Source: Symsagittifera roscoffensis (taxonomy: Eukaryota; Xenacoelomorpha; Acoela; Convolutidae). Taken from it: 64,000 bases of DNA. The notes beneath the pieces were generated by a model. The model made no database searches and was not told the origin of the DNA. It was given only the letters and a program-made list of their open reading frames with translations. Positions 34,529-43,663 of the stretch are shown here, in pieces. Every line of letters begins with the position of its first letter. Position 1 is the stretch's first letter. The stretch is from NCBI RefSeq assembly GCF_963678635.1, contig NC_087063.1, positions 40,130,759-40,194,758 on the forward strand, given 5' to 3'. Position numbers and translations under genes: made by a program.

Positions 34529-35198
34529 TCCTTGTCAAATACTCCAGGCTTCGCAGTCGCGGCATTGCTGATTCGCCTTCTCGTCGCTTGATCCGCGTAA
34601 GCAAATTGCGTGTACTGTAACACTGCGGCATTTCTGCCCACAAAACACGGATCCATCGTTTCCGCGAATTTCGCTCTCCTCCTTTCATTGGTCTCAAACG
34701 CTCTCAGCCTAGGAGTTTGCACACGGAGACTGCTCGGAGCAACATCCTTCTTATCAGAGGGAATTCAGGGATCTCCTCTGATAGCTTCTTGTAATCACCC
34801 CAGCCTTTCGTCTCTTCTCTCACTTTGTGGTATGCTGCAGTCAGACGAGGAAATCTTGTGATCTCACCATTTGTCTTGTCATAGGGCCTTAGATCCCAGA
34901 GCTTCGTAAATACTTCAATGTGCCATCTCGCCACTTCTCCCATACGATCACAGAAGTGATCGTCGAAGTTGACGACCGTCATTTCTGGCTCCGATATCTT
35001 TGCAAACAACAGATTTTCGCTCATGAGTTCTCGCAATACGTGCTGCTCAGACCAATTCAGCGTACTCCCGTCCACTGCTGATATGAGGTTCAGGTGCTGC
35101 ACCGACCTCCTGTATGCTTCCACCTTAACATCAGGGAACGCAAACGTGACTGCTGGTCCATAGAATACCGTCACAAACTGCGTGGCTCCTCTGATCAT
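34529..35198 (-). pseudogene. Accessory polyprotein fragment, unknown function
   Basis: Two overlapping frames: 35198-34704 (MIRGATQFVTVFYGPAVTFAF, DGSTLNWSEQHVLRELMSEN, NFDDHFCDRMGEVARWH) and then 34722-34495 (RLRAFETNERRRAKFAETM, QYTQFAYADQATRRR). The joint near 34710 is a small deletion with frame change. The sequence looks like a folded, mostly helical protein, in line with a structural role, but I recognise no family. Confidence 0.5.
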
Positions 35199-35383
35199 AA
35201 GGGATCGGTCCTCATAGCCAAGCTTAGATCAGTTAGCAGGGGCATGCCCCCAACATGTCGTTTCACGTCTTCCTCCCTCTCAATCGTCTCATCCTCTCCT
35301 GCTCCAAAGCGATTCTGCTGCATGAGGTACTGGATAAGAGTATGTCTCAAATCTCTTATCTTGTTCCAAGAATCCGTGGCTTT

Positions 35384-36358
35384 CTACACGTCGAATTTCC
35401 TCACATCTCTCTCATCTGCTCTGGGTAGCGCGTCAAATTCATCAGCTCTTCCAAGTTTCCATGCCTTATTGCAATCAACGTAAGAAGTCCATCTAATCTC
35501 AGGTTTCAAATTCCTTCGGTGAGCAGTATAACCGGTCCTTTCACGAAGTTTTCTGCTCCAAACGTCCCGAACAAGGCCTAGTAGTTCAACGATTGATATT
35601 TCCACTACTGCTTGGAGGAATTCTTTTATCAATTATCGAGAGAGTTTTGGGTAGACTTTTGCCAAGAAGGACGCGGTCCATCCGGCTCCCATCCCTTCCA
35701 GCATGCTATCAGTCCGTTCAGAGCCTTCTCCCCCCTCCACTTTCTGGGTCCAGAAAATTTCCAGGGTAACTTGGCACACTCTGTTTACAAACTCGGCTGC
35801 CTTTTCCTCAGCATTTTCGGCCAGGTTCACCTCCATCACTAAGTAGGCGTGGATCTTCCTGATCATCACTGGGCCTTGCTCAAAAGCATCCGCACCCAAT
35901 GCCGTTACTCGCGGAGTTAGGTGTAGGCACTGGTTAGCCTCTGGTTTGGTTCTCAAAACCATCGCTTCCAAATGAGCTCTGGTATCCTTGGAGTTCTTTC
36001 TTCTCTCTCCCTCCTTTATGTCCATTCCTCGGAACCATAAATTGTTCGACATCGCAAAAATCACTCGATGGTCGTCATCTATTCCTGGCTTCAACTTGAG
36101 CTGTCGACTGAAGTTGGACAGTTCCAACCCCAGCACTTCGTCCAACACTGGCATGTGTAGTGAATGGTTCTTGAATCCTCTCATCGCATTCGAGATATCC
36201 GACCACACTGCAGGTAGTTCAGCCCTGAGTGGTCTCAGATTTTCCATTTCTATCTCGCGATTTGGGGCCGATATGATCACATGATATATTTTCCTTCCGA
36301 GAGCAAAGCCACAATCGCATACACGAACTTTAGTCCATCCGGGAGACATGCATACCAC
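35384..36358 (-). pseudogene. Accessory polyprotein fragment, unknown function
   Basis: Frame 36358-35633 (241 codons) followed in the same frame after a stop by 35632-35384. Visible segments are YHVIISAPNREIEMENLRPL, LDEVLGLELSNFSRQLKLK, GIDDDHRVIFAMSNNLWFRG and MLEGMGAGWTASFLAKVYPK. It overlaps the preceding fragment (36774-36277) by a frameshift around 36290-36360, where KFVYAIVALLSEG is followed by K-Y-H-V, so the two were one protein. No database family comes to mind. Confidence 0.5.
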
Positions 36359-36774
36359 GGAGACAGCGCGAACACGGCTCTTGGCGTTATCTTGGTTAAG
36401 GAACCTTCTTTCAAGGTATCCACTACTTCACCCATTGACTCGAGGATATCTTTTATCGCTGGGCATACAATGGCTTCGGCTGTCGTTGGCTCTCTGAGTC
36501 TGCTCAGGAAACCTCTGCTGTGTTGATGGTCATTGATGCCAGCGAACACAATTGTGATTGGGTTCATATTTGTCTGCCTTTGCACTCCGATCGCCATCGA
36601 CACGGATTGTGTTAGGTCCAGGTCGACCGCTGCGAACATTATCACATCAGGCCAAAACAGAGACTTGGAGGTATATACGAAGTCTGAATTCGCGACTATT
36701 ATGATCTTGGCCTTCCTCATTTCTGCCTTGTCGTATGCAGCAAAGATGGTCTCATCTTTCTTTTTCGCCTGCAA
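36277..36774 (-). pseudogene. Accessory polyprotein fragment, possible second SGNH-like module
   Basis: 165 codons. IIIVANSDFVYTSKSLFWPD is followed by ITIVFAGINDHQHSRGFLSR; the strand-rich segment with G-x-N-D resembles block III (GxND) of SGNH hydrolases, and the first segment lies where a GDS block would be, but with N-S in place of G-D-S. It could be an inactive paralogue of the module at 37554-38120. The alternative is an unrelated Rossmann-like domain. Low certainty. Confidence 0.35.
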
Positions 36775-36880
36775 CCCACCGTATCTCTGAACGTCACCTT
36801 CTTTTTGATTTGCTTCGGGTACGCTCTTTCTTTCACGTGCCCCGGGGTGCTTTCACCTGCCTGAACGTCTTCACATGTTG

Positions 36881-37384
36881 TCAAATTGGCGCCCTCGTCG
36901 CCAGGAATCTTCCAGGTCTCTCTTCTCGATTCCCTTTGTCGTGATTCAGTTTCACGTCTTGTAACGGTCTTGCATTCACTGGACCCATTGTATAGTTCGA
37001 CGGCAGTCCAGCTTGGTCGGCAAACCTCAAGGTATTTGTAGAGCTGAAGTTTATGCCAGCAGCTATCAACCAGTCCACTCCTGTTATCGATTACAATCCG
37101 CTGACAGATAACCTCGCTCCATTCAATATCCTCATGGCATCTGCTGCAAAGTTCACCGTCTGAAGATTCAGTTTCGTCAGATCATCCTTATATTTGTGCC
37201 AGGGAGAAGGTATGGGCCTCGACCACATCAGAGAGCTCCTGTGTGGGCGTCGCTCCTCTCGACTGGTGCTCGTCGTCTCTGATCTCGTATCCGATCTAGA
37301 GGTGCTGGTCGTTTCCGCTGTCGAGTTGACAGGTCCTAGTCTTCGTCTAGGATTGATGGTTCTTCTCAAGGGCGCTTCTCCCAA
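36881..37384 (-). pseudogene. Accessory polyprotein linker region
   Basis: Two frames in the same register, 37384-37091 and 37078-36881, separated by a stop and a few codons. The first is a low-complexity Ser/Thr/Arg-rich stretch (TSTSRSDTRSETTSTSREE) followed by SPWHKYKDDLTKLNL. The second has DWLIAAGINFSSTNTLRFAD and NYTMGPVNARPLQDVKLNHD. It connects the SGNH domain to the downstream modules. Confidence 0.5.
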
Positions 37385-37553
37385 TCAATCTTGTACGTCC
37401 GTTCATTGCCCGGGTTCGCTAGAGCTTTGCGACCAATAGATAGTCACGGCTGGGACCGCTCCCAGACGTATATCTAAGTTAGGAGGCACAAAGGTTGAAA
37501 TTGCTGGTTTATTTGATGTCTCTTCTTTCTCAGCACTCCCGTGTCAAAGAGTT

Positions 37554-38120
37554 CTACTTCCATTTCATCCAGTCGCTCTTGAAGACTCTGTTCAACCAAG
37601 CTTGTCCATCGATGCTGTCAAATTGGATGCCGTCAGTAGTAAGTCTGGCCTGATCCATAGCTCTCAGCTCATGCTCAAAAATCATAAGGATCATCCGTCC
37701 AGCATTCCGACTCGCAAGATTCCTCAGGATGTTGTTCAACCTGATTGCTCCTTCATTATGTCTCCTCCTTGCTGCTGTCAACATCTTTGTGCTCATTGGT
37801 ACAGTGCAGACGGTCAGTACCGCGCAGTTGAACTTCTACCAGAGAGTAGTAAATAGGCACACCATCATCGATTACCATAGTGCCTCTTCCTCATCTGAGC
37901 TTCTCGAGATATTATTTGTCCCCACTAAGATCATTAAGTGAGGGATTCTCCCTGGTTCATCAGCTCCACCAACCGAAATAACTGAGCTATCGTTGCGCCT
38001 CCAAATGCCATCACCTGGTGATCCAGGAAGTCCTCAAACTTTGGAGCACTCTGACCAAGCTGTCCCCCAGTATCGGATGTGATGTCCCAAGTGGCGGTTG
38101 TTGCAAGTTTACTGCTGGGT
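37554..38120 (-). pseudogene. SGNH-hydrolase-like domain of the accessory polyprotein
   Basis: Across three frames the SGNH blocks appear in order. Block I is HPILGDSLVRVLQ at about 38070 (GDS carries the nucleophile Ser). Block II is FGGATIAQLF at about 38005, block III is MILVGTNNISRSS at about 37925 (G-x-N), and block V is TTDGIQFDSIDG at about 37615, where the family has Asp-x-x-His. In this copy the His codon reads CAA (Gln), so the Ser-His-Asp machinery is incomplete. SGNH proteins are esterases or lipases; such domains are known from ORF1 of some CR1 non-LTR elements, but I do not know of them in Gypsy elements. Two frameshifts and one stop also break the domain. Confidence 0.75.
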
Positions 38121-38139
38121 ACCAGGTCGCTCGATTGAA

Positions 38140-39024
38140 TCAGGCTCTCGGATCCGTATCCGGAACTCCTGTGAATTTATACTTCAACTGATTGTTTTTT
38201 TGTACATCAATTACTCGGGACACTTTCTTCGCCAGCATCCCTCGGATTTTCCTGTCTGAGATCCTAGAGCTCCTCGTTTGTACCGTTGCATTGCTAACTC
38301 CCTCTTTGGTCATCGTGTTTTGGGAGAGTTGTAATCTGCCCGTGTAGTCCATTGTTCCCTAAGGTGCACTCGCCCCGGAACCTGGCGCATTCCTGTTGGC
38401 CACTAGTGGTCCAGCTGTCTCTATCAGCTTCCTAATCGTCTGTTCCACGACTGGGTCACCTAAGATATCACTCGGGTCCGGAATTGTCACTCGACCAGTT
38501 GTAGCCTGGTGTCGCGTTTCTGTAGTCTGGCTCATTTCTCGAGGCGTCAAGAATTCCATCGGGGACTGCCCACGAGGATTATCCCTTGTAGGTATCACTT
38601 TTTCCACAGCTGTTGTCAACGCCAACCGCTCCGATCGCTCTTTGTGGTCCCGACTCAAGCGTGCTATTTCTTCACCCTGCTTCTTGTTGCAGTCTTTAAA
38701 CAGTCTCTTCCACATGTCTCTATCCTCCTCCGTACTGAGCATGGTCTTAGTCATTTCGTCCAGCTCCTTTCTGGTCCTCTCCAGCTCGGCTTTCATCCCA
38801 TCTAGATCTTGCATCGTTTCGTTTGTTTGAATCTCCTCTTCTACTCTCACCCTCTTTGGTGGCACAGCTACTCTCATGTTTATCAAGGCGGTCAGCAACA
38901 TGACTACCTCCGTGTCCTACAGAGCGATGTCTCGATCCATTAGCCGACGATAGATCACATCTACCATCGGTCCTAGATATGCCTCTGCCAGGTCCATCAA
39001 TTCATCCAAGTTGAAATTATCCAT
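38140..39024 (-). pseudogene. Accessory polyprotein N-terminus with coiled coil
   Basis: Start ATG at 39024 (MDNFNLDELMDLAEAYLG). A TAG at 38917-38919 follows after 35 codons; the frame then continues through MLLTALIN into a coiled coil (EEIQTNETMQDLDGMKAE, ELERTRKELDEM, about 60 residues with heptad spacing) and an E/K-rich helix with DMWKRLFKDC. It ends at a TAG at 38359. In the same frame a further 70 codons follow (MDYTGRLQLSQ to DTDPRA). Compared with the upstream partial copies, 268 bases (equivalent to 40170-40437) are missing, which also removes a frameshift. The coiled coil suggests self-assembly. Confidence 0.6.
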
Positions 39025-39425
39025 TCTCTTTCGGTTTTGACTTGATTTTTGATTCAAAGATTTGAACTCAAGTGAGTAATTAAATGATCAATCAGGATCT
39101 AGAAAACAGGTCACGAATCTCACACTTGTCAGCTTTACCTTAACTTCTTATTAAAATTTATTTAAAACAGTCAGATAAAAAGATTTTGATCCTAAAATTT
39201 ATTAAAATCAATCAGTCTGTAAAATTTTGGAATTCGACCTAAGATTGGACAGTCCAAATTTTGGATCTATTCCTAAGATCGTCATTCAGTTGTTCCTGGT
39301 CACTAACTCCTTCTAACCCTTCTGTCTTAATAACATAACACTTAACTTAACACATAACATAACATAACACACGTATCACACACTACACAATTTTTGTCTG
39401 TAACCATCTTGCATGCTACCTGAAC
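39025..39425 (-). promoter_or_regulatory. AT-rich leader between macro ORF and accessory polyprotein
   Basis: About 400 bp without genes between the stop of the macro-domain ORF (39426) and the ATG at 39024, rich in short TAACA/TAACT repeats around 39330-39375. It is placed to drive separate expression of the polyprotein (internal promoter, splice acceptor or internal ribosome entry); which of these cannot be told. It is duplicated at 40586-40986. Confidence 0.4.
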
Positions 39426-40585
39426 TCAGCCTATACTTAAGTAATATTTCTTATGCAAGTATACTTGTATATTAGTGTCAGAGAAGATTACGTGTATTAG
39501 CGCGTACAATTCCCGTGGATGCAGTCTTCCTCTGTTCGGATCGTACACTGGAAGCGAAAGATTTTTCACTTCTCTTTCCACAAGGAAGTCTCTCAGCCTC
39601 GTCAAGGACAAGACTACGTTTTCCGGGTCTACGTGCTGCTTCTCCGTCGCCTCCGTCACCAAGAAGCAAAAATACTTTCCCGGTTTCTGTGATGCCGCCG
39701 GAGGCAAGGCTGCTACGCCACCTATTCCTTGTCTTTGCTTCCAAAGGAATTCTATGTTTTTATATTCTCTCTTAAAATCTGCTGCTAACGCTGTCTTAAA
39801 ACTCATGTCTGCTGTGATTGCTCTCGCACATGTTCTATCTGTGAGTATGAAATCGCTGTCTGTTAGTATTATGCTACTTGAGCATTCATTTGGTAAGTTA
39901 AAATATGACTCAACTAACCCTCCCTATGTCAGGTTTCTTTGGTTTTTTGTCTGTTTCTGCTTCTAAATCCCCTGTCTTTCTTGCTATTCTTAATTTTTTT
40001 ATTAATAAATTTTCAGTGTGGAGAAGTCTGAGCATGGTCTTAGTCATTTCGTCCAGCTCCTTTCTGGTCCTCTCCAGCTCGGCTTTCATCCCATCTAGAT
40101 CTTGCATCGTTTCGTTCGTTTGAATCTCCTCTTCTACTCTCGCCCTCTTTGGTGGCACAGCTACTCTCAGTGGTGAACTAGACGAGGCAGCCTCGCTGTT
40201 CATTTCCTGATGCATTCTTCTCAGTCCAGGCTTAGGCTTGGTGGGCATGGGCATCTCACCTGGTTGGTAGGTCCTCGAACTTCCCAATCCAGGCTCGTTT
40301 GCAAGTCACTCCCTGGAGAGCCCCATTTCTCCACCTCATCACTCTCATGTTTGGGCGGTCTAGTACTCCTCTTTTTCCGTATGCTGCCATCAATAGCACT
40401 TCCGTGGGGCGGTCCTCACGGTTGTCATGCCCCAAGATGTTTATCAAGGCGGTCAGCAACATGACTACCTCCGTATCCTACAGAGCGAAGTCTCGATCCA
40501 TTAGCCGACGATAGATCACATCTACCATCGTCCCTAGATATGCCTCTGCCAGGTCCATCAATTCATCCAAGTTGAAATTATCCAT
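39426..40585 (-). pseudogene. Coiled-coil/macro-domain ORF, second copy (frameshifted)
   Basis: Near-identical to 40987-41847 but with an extra A around 39910, so the frame breaks between the PDIGRV segment and the macro domain (39806-39426 remains open). Upstream, the copy extends further than the other: it includes the MDNFNLDEL start at 40585, the in-frame TAG at 40478-40480, MLLTALINILGHDNRED and a frameshift near 40270 before MGSSRTYQ. It gives the fullest view of the N-terminus that precedes the coiled coil. Confidence 0.65.
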
Positions 40586-40986
40586 TCTCTTTCGGGTTTG
40601 ACTTGATTCTTGATTCAAAGATTTGAACTCTAGTGAGTAATTAAATGATCAATCAGGATCTAGAAAACAGGTCACGAATCTCACACTTGTCAGCTTTACC
40701 TTAACTTCTTATTAAAATTTATTTAAAACAGTCAGATAAAAAGATTTTGATTCTAAAATTTATTAAAATCAATCAGTCTGTAAAATTTTGGAATTCGACC
40801 TAAGATTGGACAGTCCAAATTTTGGATCTATTCCTAAGATCGTCATTCAGTTGTTCCTGGTCACTAACTCCTTCTAACCCTTCTGTCTTAATAACATAAC
40901 ACTTAACTTAACACATAACATAACATAACACACGTATCACACACTACACAATTTTTGTCTGTAACCATCTTGCATGCTACCTGAAC
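40586..40986 (-). promoter_or_regulatory. AT-rich leader, second copy
   Basis: Duplicate of 39025-39425 with a handful of substitutions. It contains the same TAACA-type short repeats and no gene. Confidence 0.4.
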
Positions 40987-41847
40987 TCAGCCTATACTTA
41001 AGTAATATTTCTTATGCAAGTATACTTGTATATTAGTGTCAGAGAAGATTACGTGTATTAGCGCGTACAATTCCCGTGGATGCAGTCTTCCTCTGTTCGG
41101 ATCGTACACTGGAAGCGAAAGATTTTTCACTTCTCTTTCCACAAGGAAGTCTCTCAGCCTCGTCAAGGACAAGACTACGTTTTCCGGGTCTACGTGCTGC
41201 TTCTCCGTCGCCTCCGTCACCAAGAAGCAAAAATACTTTCCCGGTTTCTGTGATGCCGCCGGAGGCAAGGCTGCTACGCCACCTATTCCTTGTCTTTGCT
41301 TCCAAAGGAATTCTATGTTTTTATATTCTCTCTTAAAATCTGCTGCTAACGCTGTCTTAAAATTCATGTCTGCTGTGATTGCTCTCGCACATGTTCTATC
41401 TGTGAGTATGAAATCGCTGTCTTTTAGTATTATGCTACTTGAGCACTCATTTGGTAAGTTAAAATATGACTCAACTACCCTCCCTATGTCAGGTTTCTTT
41501 GGTTTTTTGCCTGTTTCTGCTTCTAAAACCCCTGTCTCTCTTGCTATTCTTAATTTTTTTATTAATAAACTTTCAGTGTGGGTAAGTCTGAGCATGGTCT
41601 TAGTCATTTCGTCCAGCTCCTTTCTGGTCCTCTCCAGCTCGGCTTTCATCCCATCTAGATCTTGCATCGTTTCGTTCGTTTGAATCTCCTCTTCTACTCT
41701 CGCCCTCTTTGGTGGCACAGCTACTCTCAGTGGTGAACTAGACGAGGCAGCCTCGCTGTTCATTTCCTGATGCATTCTTCTCAGTCCAGATTTAGGCTTG
41801 GTGGGCATGGGCATCTCACCTGGTTGGTAGGTCCTCGAACTTCCCAA
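40987..41847 (-). CDS. Coiled-coil plus macro-domain protein, 286 codons, intact frame
   Basis: Residues 1-50 are basic and Ser-rich, 51-87 form a coiled coil (KAELERTRKELDEM), 100-125 are a Lys-rich linker, and about 137-284 match a macro domain of the OARD1/Poa1p type. The segments in order are CARAITADMNFK (153-164, position of the first ligand-binding loop), GIGGVAAL (187-194), FCFLVT (206-211, core strand), LSLPVYDPNRGRL (243-255, position of the second binding loop, where active family members have IGCGLD) and VIFSDTNIQVYLHKK (266-280). Macro domains bind or hydrolyse ADP-ribose adducts; the altered second loop leaves activity open. The fusion to the coiled coil probably results from the tandem duplication, since the downstream coil continues differently. 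Confidence 0.7.
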   Translation of the reverse strand: MGSSRTYQPGEMPMPTKPKSGLRRMHQEMNSEAASSSSPLRVAVPPKRARVEEEIQTNETMQDLDGMKAELERTRKELDEMTKTMLRLTHTESLLIKKLRIARETGVLEAETGKKPKKPDIGRVVESYFNLPNECSSSIILKDSDFILTDRTCARAITADMNFKTALAADFKREYKNIEFLWKQRQGIGGVAALPPAASQKPGKYFCFLVTEATEKQHVDPENVVLSLTRLRDFLVEREVKNLSLPVYDPNRGRLHPRELYALIHVIFSDTNIQVYLHKKYYLSIG

Positions 41848-41997
41848 TCCAGGCTCGTTTGCAAGTCACTCCCTGGAGAGCCCCATTTCTCCACCTCATC
41901 ACTCTCAGATTGGAAGACGGAATGAGTAGTCGCCCTTCCTGGGCAGCCCAGGAATGATTTTCTCGTTCGGTTTTCCTGTATTTCATGCTTTCACGAT

Positions 41998-42432
41998 CTA
42001 CATCTTGAATCGTGACACTGGTCTCCTTTGGGTCATTTCATTCAACCACTCCAAGACACGCAGAATCGTCAACTCTTGTTCGGAGGATTGCTGTTGCTCG
42101 TTGTCGAATTCTACCTCGGGTTTCGACCGGTCCTCGATCCATTCCTTGTCGTGATCATCGACTATGTCAATGTCCAATGACACAGTTATATCTTCTAGAC
42201 CTACTACTTTTTCCCTTACCTTCTTAAGATCTATCTTGTCCACTACAAAGTCGTCGCCGTAAGGGTTATATTTCTTCTTGGATCTTGTCCTGTCATTCTG
42301 TCGAGTCTGTATCGTGAACGCAAGATCCGGTTCCAAGTTCTTGGGAACATCCCTTTGTGCAGGGTCTTGCCAGTCCTCCTCTGCGTAGGGTAAGGTTTCT
42401 TCATCAGCTTCAACCACCTCGTTTGGATCCAT
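41998..42432 (-). pseudogene. Pol C-terminal acidic tail (giant element)
   Basis: 144 codons downstream of integrase, starting MDPNEVVEADEETLPYAEED, highly acidic with a basic KKKYNPYGDDFVVDKIDL segment and EFDNEQQQSSEQELTILRVL near the end. It follows the integrase C-terminal region with a frame change at about 42440. I take it as the end of Pol; it is not a chromodomain that I can recognise. Confidence 0.55.
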
Positions 42433-42438
42433 GTGCTC

Positions 42439-43663
42439 TTACCTGGTGCTCTTCTCGTTGTCCTCACAGGCAGGGTCCATCATCAAGTAATCCCCCTCTT
42501 CCATGTCTGCGGGTATACACCAATCTTCTGTCGATGGGTTGTGCGGCTTAATGTTTTCGTAATGAGCGGCTCGGCCAGTACTCAGTCTATAAAAGCGTCC
42601 CTCCTGATGCACTTCCGTAATCATGAAGGGTCACCTTCACACTTTTAGGAGCTTTTTCGTTCCTTTCGGTGGTATAACGTTCTGAAATACCCATACGTAG
42701 TCTCCTACCGAGTAAGCTTTTGCACCAGCTGCTCTCTTGTCAAATTTTTTCCTCTGCCTTGCCTGTGCTTGCCGAGTATTTTGTCTACACAAGTCGTTCA
42801 ACTCTTGCTGACGTCTAATCACATCCCTCACGTATACCTGTGGAGATGTTTTCTTTCCCTCATACTCTGGGTATAAAAAGTTCAAGGGCAAAGACTTCTC
42901 GTGTCCGGTTAGCATCATGTGTGGACTAACTCCGGTGGTGGAATGTTGCGTGCTATTATAAGCTCCCATCACCTGTGGAAAGTATCTGTCCCAATCGGTC
43001 ATGTGCCTGGAACACTATACCCTCAGCATCGACACTAACGTTCGATTCTGCCTTTCCACTAAGCCATTAGTCTGGGAATGGTATGTCGTGGAGTGAGCTT
43101 GAGCAACCTGTGAGCGTCTCATAAGCTCTTTTGTGAGTTCTCCTACAAAAGTTGTTCCGTTATCCGATTGAAACGTCATCGGACAGCCATGTCTCGCAAT
43201 ACACGTATTGATCAGGTGGTCGCACGTATCTTCCGCTGAGGCAGTTATGCAGGGCACGGCCTCTGCATACTCGTGAAGTGATCTATCATGACCAAGACTT
43301 GATTATAACCACTGTCTGTCATGCATATCTTTTGGTGATCTATCTGCACCACCTCGTTGAATTCAGATGACTCGATCGATTGTAATTTCCTTGGATCATT
43401 GACCTGTTGGCATGACAGACACGTTGTTACCCACTTCTCATATGACTTTTTCATTCCAGGTCACTCAAAGCGCTTCAGTATCTTCTGATATACTTTGTCG
43501 ATCCCCTGATGGCCATCTGATCATGCGACCTGTATAAGAATTCTGTCTGATAGAGTTGCGTCAACACTATCGCGTTATATTTGTATAGGACTTTGTCTTT
43601 ATCTCTTCTCTTGCAAGCCTCAATCCCGTCCTTGTTCAAATGTAACCTTCCCTCTTTCTGCAT
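42439..43663 (-). pseudogene. Integrase of the giant element (DD35E)
   Basis: The zinc-binding region is partly damaged (RSHDQM near 43540, then CLSCQQ at 43410). The core has VQIDHQ (first Asp, 43345), QSDNGTTF (second Asp, 43165) and NGLVERQ (Glu, 43060); exactly 35 residues separate the second Asp and the Glu. It continues with MGAYNSTQHSTTGVSPHMML and a C-terminal DYVWVFQNVIPPKGTKK, GRFYRLSTGRAAHYENIKPH segment typical of Gypsy integrases. Frameshifts lie near 43470, 43250, 43010 and 42640, and a stop near 43450. In an intact copy it would join the cDNA to the host genome. Confidence 0.85.

Larger units (their letters stand above)
38880..41909 (-). repeat. 1561-bp tandem duplication inside the giant element
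   Basis: The sequence from about 38880 to 40345 repeats at 40441-41909 with very few differences (period 1561 bp). The unit contains the coiled-coil N-terminus, the macro-domain ORF and an AT-rich leader. A third, partial occurrence of the coiled-coil segment lies at 38740-38880 with a different C-terminal continuation. The high identity shows that this duplication is younger than most of the decay. Confidence 0.9.

Noticed and set aside
30469-39024. Envelope gene of an errantivirus-like element
   Set aside because: No signal peptide, transmembrane anchor, cleavage site or fusion-peptide-like stretch is visible, and the region is far too long; SGNH and coiled-coil segments argue for something else.
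39475-39966. Plus-strand 163-codon frame (and 41036-41683, 215 codons)
   Set aside because: Antisense of the macro-domain ORF; the minus-strand reading gives the coherent domain.
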